Shown here piece after piece: positions 7,882 to 15,375 of a DNA stretch of 22,633 bases. The stretch comes from Sphingobacteriia bacterium (GTDB lineage: Bacteria > Bacteroidota > Bacteroidia > NS11-12g > UBA955), in the NCBI GenBank assembly GCA_021151535.1, contig JAGKXC010000030.1, forward strand, positions 1 through 22,633, read 5' to 3'. Made by a program: the position numbers and the translations under genes. The notes below the pieces were generated by a model. It worked only from the letters and a program-made list of their open reading frames with translations. It searched no databases and had not been told where the DNA came from. The first letter of the stretch is position 1; the number at the start of each line of letters is the position of its first letter.

Positions 7882-10263
7882 ATGCAATTCAACAAACCAT
7901 GCAAACTTTCAATAAAAGCGCTAACACGGCTGTGGTTAGTAGGTTTGTTTGTTGCTCTTTGCTTGCCTGTTTCCGTTAAAGCCGATCCCATTAAAAAAGC
8001 TTTAAAGGAGATAAAATCAGGCAAAAAGGAAATTGCTTTACCAAGATTACTTAACCGTCAAATCAGCAAAGACAGTTCTAATCCCATTCTTTGGCATGGA
8101 ATCGCTTTGTGTTTAGACAATGAACATTTTACACCAACGGCTTATGAAACCTATTTGTATAGTATTCGCTGTTGGAGTTTGATTTCTGATCCAAAAAAGC
8201 TTCAAAGTCTAGCAAAAAAATACAAAGTTTCTGCCCAAATTACAGATTCACTTCTTCAGATTTCTACCAACGATTGGATCAAACACCAACCCAATTTTGA
8301 TTTACAATCTGCTAGAACTCTGTATCGAATTTTAGAACAAAACACAACCCTTTTATTAGATTTCCAAAAAGCCATAACTGGCGCCAAAGAAAATTGGAAC
8401 TCATTGAGTGTTAGAACTCATCTAAAATTAATTGATATTCAGGAAGAGTATATTGACAAATTGGAATTCGACTCCATTCTTGGCTCTAGAAATATTCAAG
8501 CTTTAAAAAACCGCAGAGATCAATTATTGCATTTGCCAAATTATATGGTTACCGACAAAACCAAGCAAATGTTACAAACAGCGCTAGACACACTGTTGCA
8601 ATGGGAATTTGAAGCCGCGCAATCGGAAGAAACTATAGACGCTTTTCAACGCTTTCTGAAGGAATATCCAAAAGCAACTACTTACCAAAAAGAATGGATT
8701 GCTTCAAAAACAGAAGACATTCGTTTTAACCAAGCACAGCAATTAAATACGGTTGAATCTTACGAGAATTTCCTTAAAATTTACCCCAAAAGCAGGTATA
8801 CAGACAGGGCCATGTTGTTGAAACGCGCTTTAACTGTAATTCCTACCCCTGCCTTAAAAGCCAACGGCAACTTCGGATTTGTTGATTCAACCAATTTACA
8901 ACCTTGGTTGGACAAAGAATATAAACTCGCCTATCCACTTCATCGATTCAATAACCCAAAGTATTTCCAAGAAAATGGTGCTACTCTCATTCCTGGATGT
9001 GCATTGGTTATGCAACAAGATACGTTTGGTTTAATTGAGTTTACTTGGGTAACAAAAGATGGAAAAACCTTTACCAAAAACTCCTACGAACTTATCTTCC
9101 AATTCTCACCAAATCTTGCTTTTGTACAACGTGGCGGGCGATGGGGAATACTCAATAGCCAAGGTCGAGAATTAATACCTTGTAAATTCGAGAATATTCG
9201 ATTCGATACAGCCATGAAACGCGGCGCACTTCAAATGGGAAAACTCTGGGCATTGTTTAATGACCAAGGCAAACTCATTACCGCGCCAAAATATTCACAT
9301 TTTGGGTTTGAATCTAACGAAAATTACCCCAACGAAACTAGCCCAGTACTATGGATCAGAGGGAAGTGCGCCGCAGCCATCAACGGTCAATGGGGCCTAA
9401 TTGATACCGCCGGAAATGGACTCACACCTTTCGCCTATGAATCTATGTCAACATTACCCCATGGCAGATTCCTTGGAAAAATTAATGCAGGTTATTGCAT
9501 TTGGCGCGATACATTAAACTGTACTGCTGAATATTCAGAAACAGTTGATATCGGCAGAAACTACACCCTAATTCAACAAAATCATTTATGGGGAATCGTG
9601 GACACCATCGGTAGGGTAATCCTCCCTGCCATTTATGAAAAGGCCATATTGGTGGATGCTACCATCGCCCTTTTAAAAAATAAAAAATGGACCTTTTACT
9701 ATTCCAAAGGTGAATTTGTACTCCCAATCAAAGGCAACATAGACGACTTTAGGCTGCATGGTGATGGAATTGTATTCGCTAAACAAAAAAAGAATTGGCT
9801 GCTTTATCATGCAGGAACTAGAACAATTCGCAAAATTTCCTCGCCAAGATATAAGCAACTAACTGATACATTATTGTTTGAATATTCTGGCGATCAAGGA
9901 TTCATTACACACATGAATGGCAAGATATTATTAAAAGATACCCTTAAAAATATCAGCACCTTGAATGATCACGAATGGTTAGCCACCAAATCTACAGGAA
10001 CTGGACTGTTGTGCATTCCATCCATGCAATGGAGTTTACCTCCGATTTATGAAGAAATAATTGAAACCGATTATACCAATATTTATATAGTTAAAAAAGA
10101 CGGCAAATGGGGTGTTGTGAATACGTTCAACAATGGCATTGTGCCCATTCAATACGACGCAATAACAGACACAGAATTCCCTGGATATTGGTATGTACTG
10201 AAAAATGACAAAACGCTTTGGCTAGATTTTACAGGAAGAGAACTGATATATCCAGAAAACTAA
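7882..10263 (+). CDS. WG-repeat-containing secreted protein
   Basis: This 793-residue protein has an N-terminal signal-like hydrophobic segment (residues about 15-34, ending VKADP). A helical, TPR-like region follows to about residue 320. Then come at least eight WG (KWG/leg) repeats between about residues 327 and 793. Examples are 'GGRWGILNSQGRELIPCKFE', 'NGQWGLIDTAG', 'NHLWGIVDTIGRVILPAIYE' and 'DGKWGVVNTFNNGIVPIQYD'. WG repeats are short beta motifs common in Bacteroidota and Firmicutes exported proteins; their function is mostly unknown and a binding or structural role is likely. Several repeats are degenerate ('KKWTFYYSKG', 'KNWLLYHAG'). No T9SS tail is seen, so the mature protein may stay in the periplasm or at the membrane. 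Confidence 0.85.
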   Translation: MQFNKPCKLSIKALTRLWLVGLFVALCLPVSVKADPIKKALKEIKSGKKEIALPRLLNRQISKDSSNPILWHGIALCLDNEHFTPTAYETYLYSIRCWSLISDPKKLQSLAKKYKVSAQITDSLLQISTNDWIKHQPNFDLQSARTLYRILEQNTTLLLDFQKAITGAKENWNSLSVRTHLKLIDIQEEYIDKLEFDSILGSRNIQALKNRRDQLLHLPNYMVTDKTKQMLQTALDTLLQWEFEAAQSEETIDAFQRFLKEYPKATTYQKEWIASKTEDIRFNQAQQLNTVESYENFLKIYPKSRYTDRAMLLKRALTVIPTPALKANGNFGFVDSTNLQPWLDKEYKLAYPLHRFNNPKYFQENGATLIPGCALVMQQDTFGLIEFTWVTKDGKTFTKNSYELIFQFSPNLAFVQRGGRWGILNSQGRELIPCKFENIRFDTAMKRGALQMGKLWALFNDQGKLITAPKYSHFGFESNENYPNETSPVLWIRGKCAAAINGQWGLIDTAGNGLTPFAYESMSTLPHGRFLGKINAGYCIWRDTLNCTAEYSETVDIGRNYTLIQQNHLWGIVDTIGRVILPAIYEKAILVDATIALLKNKKWTFYYSKGEFVLPIKGNIDDFRLHGDGIVFAKQKKNWLLYHAGTRTIRKISSPRYKQLTDTLLFEYSGDQGFITHMNGKILLKDTLKNISTLNDHEWLATKSTGTGLLCIPSMQWSLPPIYEEIIETDYTNIYIVKKDGKWGVVNTFNNGIVPIQYDAITDTEFPGYWYVLKNDKTLWLDFTGRELIYPEN

Positions 10264-10274
10264 ATTAGAATCAC

Positions 10275-10293
10275 TCTATTCAAATAGATTTTT
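10275..10293 (+). terminator. Small possible terminator after the WG-repeat gene
   Basis: TCTAT and ATAGA form a 5-bp stem around a TCAA loop and are followed directly by TTTTT. The stem is short, so the call is weak. It sits 11 bases after the stop codon. Confidence 0.35.
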
Positions 10294-10312
10294 GATTTAT
10301 CTTGCCACCGCT

Positions 10313-10861
10313 ATGAACAAGAAAATCATTATTCGAACCCTCCTTTCAGGAATCATTTTATTTCTTTGGCAGTTTGTAAGTTGGGCAGCTTCTGGATTGC
10401 ACAGCGGATCTCAAACCCACAGTCCCAAACAAGATACTGTATTGGCATTCTTTGAATCTATTCAACTTGAAGAAGGCGGATACATTATGCCCATGCCAAA
10501 ACCTGATGCCACTCAGGAAGAGTATGAAAAATTTGGCAAAGAAAACAGCAACAAACCTTGGGCTCAAGTTTATTATCATAAAACCAAATCTGTTAACATG
10601 GGAATGAGCATGTTACGCGGTGTTATAGTAGACATGATTTTGGTTTTTATCATGATGTTTTTACTTGATAAAATGCCGGTTATTGGATTGATTCAGGGTA
10701 AAATGTACGCCATTGCCATCGGCTTTATCACATTCATTGCCGAACCCTATACGCACTACATTTGGTATCACACACCAAACATCTGGAGCTATCTGTTAGA
10801 TGCAATTATCCCGTACGCCATTATCGGATTACTGTATGCCAAATTCTGGCAAAACAAATAG
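10313..10861 (+). CDS. Uncharacterised inner-membrane protein
   Basis: I do not recognise the family. From the ATG at 10313 the product is 182 residues. One N-terminal hydrophobic segment (about 6-28, 'LLSGIILFLWQFVSW') may be a helix or an uncleaved signal. A hydrophilic loop follows (about 30-95, with 'GGYIMPMPKP' and 'PWAQVYYHK'). A C-terminal block then holds about three helices (100-178) broken by 'AEPYTHYIWYHTPN'. The longer frame begins at a TTG at 10292; I prefer the ATG because a weak -7-like box (TATCTTGC, 10298-10305) lies eight bases before it and the first seven extra residues add nothing. Upstream is the WG-repeat gene, downstream a tRNA. The aromatic, Tyr/His/Trp-rich loop near the membrane is the most distinctive part. 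Confidence 0.75.
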   Translation: MNKKIIIRTLLSGIILFLWQFVSWAASGLHSGSQTHSPKQDTVLAFFESIQLEEGGYIMPMPKPDATQEEYEKFGKENSNKPWAQVYYHKTKSVNMGMSMLRGVIVDMILVFIMMFLLDKMPVIGLIQGKMYAIAIGFITFIAEPYTHYIWYHTPNIWSYLLDAIIPYAIIGLLYAKFWQNK

Positions 10862-10881
10862 TTTTTGATTTCGGGCGATTG

Positions 10882-10889
10882 TATCTTTG
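10882..10889 (+). promoter_or_regulatory. -7 box TATCTTTG for tRNA-Arg
   Basis: TATCTTTG matches TAnnTTTG exactly and ends 12 bases before the first base of the tRNA, a plausible position for a tRNA transcript with a short 5' leader. A TTG at 10865-10867 is nearer (14 bases) than the usual 19-20 spacing. Confidence 0.55.
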
Positions 10890-10901
10890 CAAGCTCGATT
10901 G

Positions 10902-10973
10902 GGTCCCGTAGTAGAATGGATACTACGAAAGTCTCCGGAACTTTAGATCCGCGTTCGATTCGCGGCGGGACCA
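10902..10973 (+). tRNA. tRNA-Arg (anticodon CCG)
   Basis: A complete cloverleaf can be folded by eye. The acceptor stem is GGTCCCG (10902-10908) with CGGGACC (10966-10972). The D stem is GTAG/CTAC. The anticodon stem is AAAGT/ACTTT around the loop CTCCGGA. The T stem is CCGCG/CGCGG around TTCGATT. The anticodon CCG reads the arginine codon CGG. The discriminator base is A and the genomic sequence continues CA, so the 3' CCA is not encoded and must be added after transcription. All four stems are perfectly paired, which supports a functional gene. Confidence 0.95.
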
Positions 10974-11046
10974 CAATTTTCTCTCTACAACAATTTTCTT
11001 AACACAAGCATCATTTTTTTTATTAATTTGCTTGTTTTTAACGTCC

Positions 11047-12162
11047 ATGTCATTCAAATACAGTTCAAAAGACAGCCCAGACTTCATTTTAAAACAATTA
11101 AAAACCAAGGTCGACACCTACTTTTTGGAAAATAATTACACCAAAAATGGCAATATTTATTTGTTATTAAAATTCATAGCCCAGGTTGCAATGGCCGTGG
11201 GTTCTGTATATTGGGTTTTTCATTCTCAAACCTTATCACAACTTATTCTTGCTTATCTAGGCGTTGGTTTCTCATTTTTAATTCTTGGTATAAATTTCGG
11301 TCATGACGGCGCACATGGGTGTATCACAGGTAACAAAAGATTTGATGGAACTTTATTTCAGATAATCTATGGAATTCAAGGACTAGGTGGATATATGTGG
11401 CAGATTAGACACAATTCTGCGCATCATATTTTCCCAAATGTTTACGATAAAGATTCCGACCTTGAAATGTCGCCTTTAATCCTCCTGAATCCCAAACAAA
11501 CTTCTAAACCCATTCACAAATATCAACACATATACGCCCCAATGTTGTATGTTTTTGTAACTCTAATATGGGTGTTTTTTGAGGATTTCGTTGTTCTCAT
11601 CAGAAAAGATGCAGCAAATTCTAAAATCAAGAAAATTCCAACTATCGAGTGGATAAAATTGATATTAATCAAATTAACTTATCTTTTTAATTACTTAGTA
11701 CTACCTGTATTATTAACTGATTTTACATTTGGACAAGTAGCAATTGCCTTCTTTGTAATGCATTTTATTATTGGCGTATTTGTAACATTCACATTTTTCA
11801 TTTCTCACCATATACAAGAAGTCAAATATGTGAGAGCCAATAGTGAAACAAATGTAATTGAAAACTCTTGGTTAAGCCATCAAATCAACACTACAATCGA
11901 CTTTCACCCTAACAGTTATATTGCACATTTTATTTTCGGCGGATTCAATACACATATTGCTCATCACGTATTTCCAGAGGTTTGCCATATTCATTACCCA
12001 GCAATTACAAAGATAATCAAGCAAACTTTAGAAGAAAACAATGTAGGTCACTGGTATAAATCATTTACTTTCTTAGAAGGTTCAATTTCACATTTGAATC
12101 ACTTAAGAAATACTGCTCACGAAATTCTTGAGCTACATAGTAACCAATCGAAAGCAGTTTAA
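11047..12162 (+). CDS. Membrane fatty-acid desaturase (acyl-CoA/lipid desaturase)
   Basis: This 371-residue membrane protein carries the three histidine boxes that bind the di-iron centre of membrane fatty-acid desaturases: HDGAH (residues 86-90), HNSAHH (122-127) and HIAHH (303-307). Hydrophobic segments lie at about 38-60, 65-85, 163-180 and 205-255, as expected for the family. The third box starts with His, not the Gln typical of front-end (delta-5/6) desaturases, so the regiospecificity is uncertain. It probably introduces double bonds into acyl chains to tune membrane fluidity. I use the ATG at 11047 and not the in-frame TTG at 11032, since the ATG starts a normal hydrophilic N-terminus. 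It stands alone, downstream of a tRNA, and converges on the cytochrome gene. Confidence 0.9.
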   Translation: MSFKYSSKDSPDFILKQLKTKVDTYFLENNYTKNGNIYLLLKFIAQVAMAVGSVYWVFHSQTLSQLILAYLGVGFSFLILGINFGHDGAHGCITGNKRFDGTLFQIIYGIQGLGGYMWQIRHNSAHHIFPNVYDKDSDLEMSPLILLNPKQTSKPIHKYQHIYAPMLYVFVTLIWVFFEDFVVLIRKDAANSKIKKIPTIEWIKLILIKLTYLFNYLVLPVLLTDFTFGQVAIAFFVMHFIIGVFVTFTFFISHHIQEVKYVRANSETNVIENSWLSHQINTTIDFHPNSYIAHFIFGGFNTHIAHHVFPEVCHIHYPAITKIIKQTLEENNVGHWYKSFTFLEGSISHLNHLRNTAHEILELHSNQSKAV

Positions 12163-12169
12163 TTGGTTA
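12141..12169. terminator. Candidate bidirectional terminator/hairpin between convergent genes
   Basis: TAACCAAT (12141-12148) and ATTGGTTA (12162-12169) are perfect 8-base inverted repeats with a 13-base loop. The structure spans the stop codons of both the desaturase (plus, ending 12162) and the cytochrome gene (minus, ending 12167), which are only four bases apart. A hairpin here could end or protect both mRNAs. There is no clear T-run on either strand. Confidence 0.45.
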
Positions 12170-12871
12170 ATTATTCAAGCAACCTGCGGCTATCCACTTT
12201 TTAAGCTGTGTTTTTTGGCAAGTATTTAAGGATGAACCGCCTTTAGGCATGAAACTATAACCAGACTTACCTTCAATTGTACCCATTAAACTTCCTGCCA
12301 AGGCCGCTGTTTTAATTCCATTATAAGCACTTAAATCAACTCCACCACCAGCTGAGGTTCCTTTATGACATCCCAAACAGTAAGTGTTAATCATAGGCTG
12401 AATGTTCTTGGTAAAAGTATAACTAGTACTATCACATTTTGATGGGCAATTGGTACCATTTTTAGCACCCTGTAATATCCACTTTTTAATTAAGGCAATT
12501 TGCTCTTGTGGCATAGCACTATATGGTGGCATGTATCCTGATGTTATCGCCGTAAAGTACTTACTATTGTTGGGCAAATTTGCACGAATACCGCGCATAA
12601 TGTTATTGTATGTAGTTAGATTTAATCCCTCAACTCTTGAAATAGCGTCATGACAACCTGACGTAGCACAATTGCTCACAAACAATGGAAGAATATCTCT
12701 TTCAAAACAAATATTTGTATCTTCTTGAACAACTGTATGAGTTGTTGTGTCTCCACCACCCAAATTATTGACATTCCCAATAGGCTCGTGCTGACATTGG
12801 GTTGTAACAAACAATGTAAACGTTAATACAGCAGACATTAACACCAAGCTTACTAAAGATCTATTATTCAT
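12167..12871 (-). CDS. Secreted c-type cytochrome domain protein, probable lipoprotein
   Basis: The 234-residue product starts with a signal sequence (MNNRSLVSLVLMSAVLTFTL). A cysteine follows at residue 26 (TTQC), a plausible lipidation site although Gln before Cys is atypical. Two similar halves follow. The first has a heme-like CATSGCH (Cys68, Cys73, His74), with four residues between the cysteines rather than two. The second has a normal CLGCH (Cys165, Cys168, His169). Each half continues with a Leu/Tyr segment ('NLTTYNNI', 'DLSAYNGI'), a Met-Pro motif ('MPPYSAM', 'FMPKGG') that may supply the methionine ligand, and a closing helix ('IKKWILQGAKN', 'LKKWIAAGCLN'). This is a small electron-carrier type fold at the cell envelope. 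No oxidoreductase partner lies nearby. Confidence 0.8.
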   Translation of the reverse strand: MNNRSLVSLVLMSAVLTFTLFVTTQCQHEPIGNVNNLGGGDTTTHTVVQEDTNICFERDILPLFVSNCATSGCHDAISRVEGLNLTTYNNIMRGIRANLPNNSKYFTAITSGYMPPYSAMPQEQIALIKKWILQGAKNGTNCPSKCDSTSYTFTKNIQPMINTYCLGCHKGTSAGGGVDLSAYNGIKTAALAGSLMGTIEGKSGYSFMPKGGSSLNTCQKTQLKKWIAAGCLNN

Positions 12872-13010
12872 GAGATTACAATTATAATCAATACATTTAG
12901 TATTAATTCAACCACCAAAATATCCAAATGTAAAAAATTCATATTTTCGACAAAACCATATTTACATCTCTGTAGCTAGAATAAAGGTTGCCAAAAAATG
13001 TGCAACAAAA

Positions 13011-14093
13011 TCAAGGAATACTTCGCCCTATTTTCTTTCTTACAAAATCATATATTGGTTTCTCAAAAAACCAATATAAAATAATTGAGAATGCCCATAA
13101 AACAATAAAATTTCTATCCGGACCAATCCACAACCACCGCAATCGAACATTCACATAACTTATGTGAATTAAGTAAAAGGCGAATGAGGCGTTTCCCAAC
13201 AATACCAAAAACTTACTACTAAAGAATTTACTCAGCACCGTTTTCTCGTCAATCAATCCTGCCAAAGCAAAAATGATAAATATAGGCAGCAACAACATGT
13301 GTAACAAGTAACCTATTGGATGATCCGTGCCATGATGAAAAATGTCATGCTGAAATAAGCCGATTAAGTAGGCAGTTCCGATAATCCCTAAAAATCCCAC
13401 CCAAGTTTTACATTTAAAATCCCAAAATAACATCCAATCAGTTTTGCCTTTCAAAGCTCTCGCCAAGATGATACCTGCTAAAAACTCACTCCATCTGCCG
13501 GCAAAAGTACTTCCCAATAAAAACTTAATTGGCCTAAAAAACTGCAGCGGATTCCCATTAATTTGATACCACAATTCCCCAGAAAGCCAAAATATACCGC
13601 TACATAAAAACAATGCCACTACCAGATATATCAAACGCTTATTTTCTAAAAAACATAAAAATGGCAACAATAAATAAAACGTAAATTCTACAGACAAACT
13701 CCAAGCCTGCGCTATCCCCTTCAAATTCAAAACATTGGAAAAACCATGCGTTAAAGTGTACGTTAAGATTGAAAAATCATAATTTCCAAATCTAGGGTCT
13801 ATGTAATATGCAGTGAGAATTAACCAATAAAGTGGAAAAATACGCGCCATTCTTACCAATAAATACTTTCGATATTCTCCTTTAGACTGAAGCGGTTTTT
13901 CGCCATATGTAAAAGCCAATAAAAACCCACTCAAGACAAAAAACAAGGACACACCTATGTGAAATTCATTAATGATTCGAAGTATCTCAGGATGCAGATT
14001 ACTTCGCCAATATTTACGATTGTGATACACAAAAACCATCGAAGCTGCTAATGCCCTCATTCCAGTTAATGCATCAAACCGCTTGGTATTCAT
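13011..14093 (-). CDS. Acyltransferase 3 (OafA/YrhL-type) membrane protein
   Basis: This 360-residue protein has about ten hydrophobic segments. The family signature lies near its start: 'RFDALTGMRALAAS' followed by 'VFVYHNRKYW', with the putative catalytic His24. Arg residues in 'KYLLVRMARIFPLYWLILTA' and 'QAWSLSVEFTFYLLLPF' are also typical. Family members transfer acyl groups (often O-acetyl) from a cytoplasmic acyl-CoA to sugars of lipopolysaccharide, capsule, peptidoglycan or small molecules. The acceptor cannot be told here; no glycan cluster is present. The length is normal and the C-terminus is intact ('WFFEKPIYDFVRKKI'). A near-consensus -7 box (CATCTTTG, 14099-14106, minus strand) ends five bases before the ATG. 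Confidence 0.9.
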   Translation of the reverse strand: MNTKRFDALTGMRALAASMVFVYHNRKYWRSNLHPEILRIINEFHIGVSLFFVLSGFLLAFTYGEKPLQSKGEYRKYLLVRMARIFPLYWLILTAYYIDPRFGNYDFSILTYTLTHGFSNVLNLKGIAQAWSLSVEFTFYLLLPFLCFLENKRLIYLVVALFLCSGIFWLSGELWYQINGNPLQFFRPIKFLLGSTFAGRWSEFLAGIILARALKGKTDWMLFWDFKCKTWVGFLGIIGTAYLIGLFQHDIFHHGTDHPIGYLLHMLLLPIFIIFALAGLIDEKTVLSKFFSSKFLVLLGNASFAFYLIHISYVNVRLRWLWIGPDRNFIVLWAFSIILYWFFEKPIYDFVRKKIGRSIP

Positions 14094-14098
14094 TGGTG

Positions 14099-14106
14099 CA
14101 AAGATG
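14099..14106 (-). promoter_or_regulatory. Near-consensus -7 box CATCTTTG for the acyltransferase gene
   Basis: Read on the minus strand, CATCTTTG differs from TAnnTTTG at one base and ends five bases before the ATG. The placement is the same as for the EamA and WG-repeat genes, which raises the chance that it is real. Confidence 0.4.
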
Positions 14107-14173
14107 CGGAAATTAATATATCAAATACACTCCGAATTAAGATTCCTTGAATGATATACTAACCAAAAAACAT

Positions 14174-14755
14174 TTAAACCACTTGCCGAAAAGTCAAATT
14201 AATTCGCTCACCAACCTCCTTTTTCGTTTTTGGCAATTGATGCTTCCAAAAGTGTTGCATCTCACCAGCCATTACAAACAAACTACCATGCTCCAAAATA
14301 TAATCCTTTCTCTCTCTAGTAATGTTGTGTTTAATCTGAAATTTCCTTGTTGCACCTAAATTAATGGAAACAATTGTTGGATTGATTCCTAATTCTTTCT
14401 CATTGTCTGAATGCCATGACATGGAATCCATTCCATGGCGATAATAATTTAATAAAACAGAATTACTACCCCAACCCAACTCCGCCTCGATCTTTTCTTT
14501 TAATTCCAATAACGAATTGGTCCATGGCATTGGTTCTCTAACAACACCCGAGTATTTATAAGTTGTTTTTGGATCGCCATACCAAGATGTTAACCTAGGA
14601 AATTGTATTTCCTTGCCATAAATCTTCAAAAATTCTTGTTGCCATTTTATCTCATTCTTAAACTTTTCAAAATACTCCCAACCCTCTGTAAAATCAAGAA
14701 AGTTAGCTGCATAATAAATCTTTCCGTTCTCAATTTTTTCAAATTCCACTGACAT
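14174..14755 (-). CDS. AlkB-like Fe(II)/2-oxoglutarate-dependent dioxygenase
   Basis: This 193-residue protein has the AlkB/ALKBH2-3 type layout. The iron-binding residues are His115 and Asp117 ('SMSWHSDNEKELG') and probably His172 ('MQHFWKHQLPKT'). The 2-oxoglutarate site is the RxxxxxR motif, Arg184 to Arg190 ('GERINLTFR'). Other family features are 'LLNYYRHGMDSM' and 'INLGATRKFQIKH'. Such enzymes remove alkyl groups (for example from 1-methyladenine and 3-methylcytosine) in DNA or RNA by oxidative dealkylation. Length and motifs fit the short bacterial ALKBH2-like group better than E. coli AlkB. It shares the strand with the acyltransferase gene downstream (80-base gap) but has its own promoter box and no evident functional link. 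Confidence 0.92.
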   Translation of the reverse strand: MSVEFEKIENGKIYYAANFLDFTEGWEYFEKFKNEIKWQQEFLKIYGKEIQFPRLTSWYGDPKTTYKYSGVVREPMPWTNSLLELKEKIEAELGWGSNSVLLNYYRHGMDSMSWHSDNEKELGINPTIVSINLGATRKFQIKHNITRERKDYILEHGSLFVMAGEMQHFWKHQLPKTKKEVGERINLTFRQVV

Positions 14756-14768
14756 TTACATTACAATT

Positions 14769-14776
14769 CAAACTTA
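14769..14776 (-). promoter_or_regulatory. -7 box TAAGTTTG for the AlkB-like gene
   Basis: On the minus strand TAAGTTTG matches TAnnTTTG and ends 13 bases before the ATG at 14755, giving a leader of only a few bases. No clear -33 TTG was found. Confidence 0.5.
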
Positions 14777-14850
14777 ACATTTACTAACGTAGAACATTAT
14801 AAAAGGTTTGAAAAGAGAAAAACAAAAACAAATTCCACTATTGTTGTATT

Positions 14851-15243
14851 ATGAAAAATATTATTCTGCTGATATGTTTGCTTTTAGCAGGTAAAAATCA
14901 GGCAATCGGTCAGAAACTTTTTAATAACAAAGGTCAATTAATTTATCGTTTCGATAATTCTTCATTCTTTGCTTCAAACGGAACTGTTAAAGTAAAAATA
15001 GAAGATAACAAAATCTATAGTTCTCAAGGTGTTTTGTTAGGAAAAATTGAAAACAATAGAGTTTTTAATGCAAAAGGAATGATTCTCGGCCGAATTGATG
15101 CTAATAGGTTTTTCGATTCAACTGGTTTTCTCACTGGCAAAATTCAAGATAACTCACTTGTAGATGGCATGGGAAATATGATAGCTAAATTCGAAAATTT
15201 ATCTAGTAGAGACGTTGCTTATTTCTTTTTCTTCTTCAGATAG
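14851..15243 (+). CDS. 5-fold beta-flower-type repeat protein, secreted
   Basis: The 130-residue product begins with a signal peptide (MKNIILLICLLLAGKNQAIG, cleaved near residue 20). It then consists almost wholly of about five tandem repeats of 19-20 residues with the pattern [KR]-I-[ED]-x-N-[KR]-[IVF]-[FY]-x-x-x-G-x-x-[IL]-G. Examples are 'KIEDNKIYSSQGVLLG', 'KIENNRVFNAKGMILG', 'RIDANRFFDSTGFLTG' and 'KIQDNSLVDGMGNMIA'. This matches the family called 5-fold beta-flower proteins in Bacteroidota; function unknown, likely a small beta-propeller-like or solenoid envelope protein. The C-terminus is a striking run of phenylalanines ('AYFFFFFR'). It is divergent from the AlkB-like gene and is followed by a weak hairpin (15251-15268). 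Confidence 0.75.
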   Translation: MKNIILLICLLLAGKNQAIGQKLFNNKGQLIYRFDNSSFFASNGTVKVKIEDNKIYSSQGVLLGKIENNRVFNAKGMILGRIDANRFFDSTGFLTGKIQDNSLVDGMGNMIAKFENLSSRDVAYFFFFFR

Positions 15244-15250
15244 TTACAAA

Positions 15251-15268
15251 ACTGATACTAAAATCAGT
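15251..15268 (+). repeat. Weak hairpin after the beta-flower gene
   Basis: ACTGAT and ATCAGT are perfect 6-base arms with a 6-base loop, eight bases after the stop codon. There is no T-run, so it is only a possible transcript end. Confidence 0.3.
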
Positions 15269-15344
15269 GAGTTACTTCATTGCCAATTCGAAAAACTCTA
15301 TTACTGTGATTCAACACATCAGGGCAATTAATTTAGCCCAATTA

Positions 15345-15375
15345 TTTGTCAACCCATTGTAAATTAATAGATTTG
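15345..15375 (+). promoter_or_regulatory. Full Bacteroidota promoter TTTG-N19-TAGATTTG for the PKD gene
   Basis: TTTG (15345-15348) and TAGATTTG (15368-15375) are 19 bases apart, a textbook spacing. The ATG at 15475 lies 99 bases further, so the mRNA would have a leader of about 90 bases, long for this window. An inverted repeat, GGGC/GCCC (15323-15340), lies just upstream of the -33 element. The leader contains 8-base arms GACAAAAA (15400-15407) and TTTTTGTC (15437-15444). Confidence 0.65.

Noticed and set aside
11032..11046. TTG start extending the desaturase by five residues
   Set aside because: An ATG at 11047 gives a normal N-terminus and no feature favours the TTG.
10789..11117. Minus-strand reading frames across the tRNA region
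   Set aside because: They read antisense through tRNA-Arg(CCG); such translations are typical artefacts and show no domain or signal features.
10902..12162. tRNA-Arg as an integration site for a genomic island containing the desaturase
   Set aside because: No integrase, no repeated tRNA 3' end elsewhere in the window and no change in gene character were seen.
13001..13020. GTTGC/GCAAC inverted repeat near the 3' end of the acyltransferase gene
   Set aside because: Arms are only five bases, and it has no T-run outside the loop, so it is indistinguishable from chance in AT-rich DNA.
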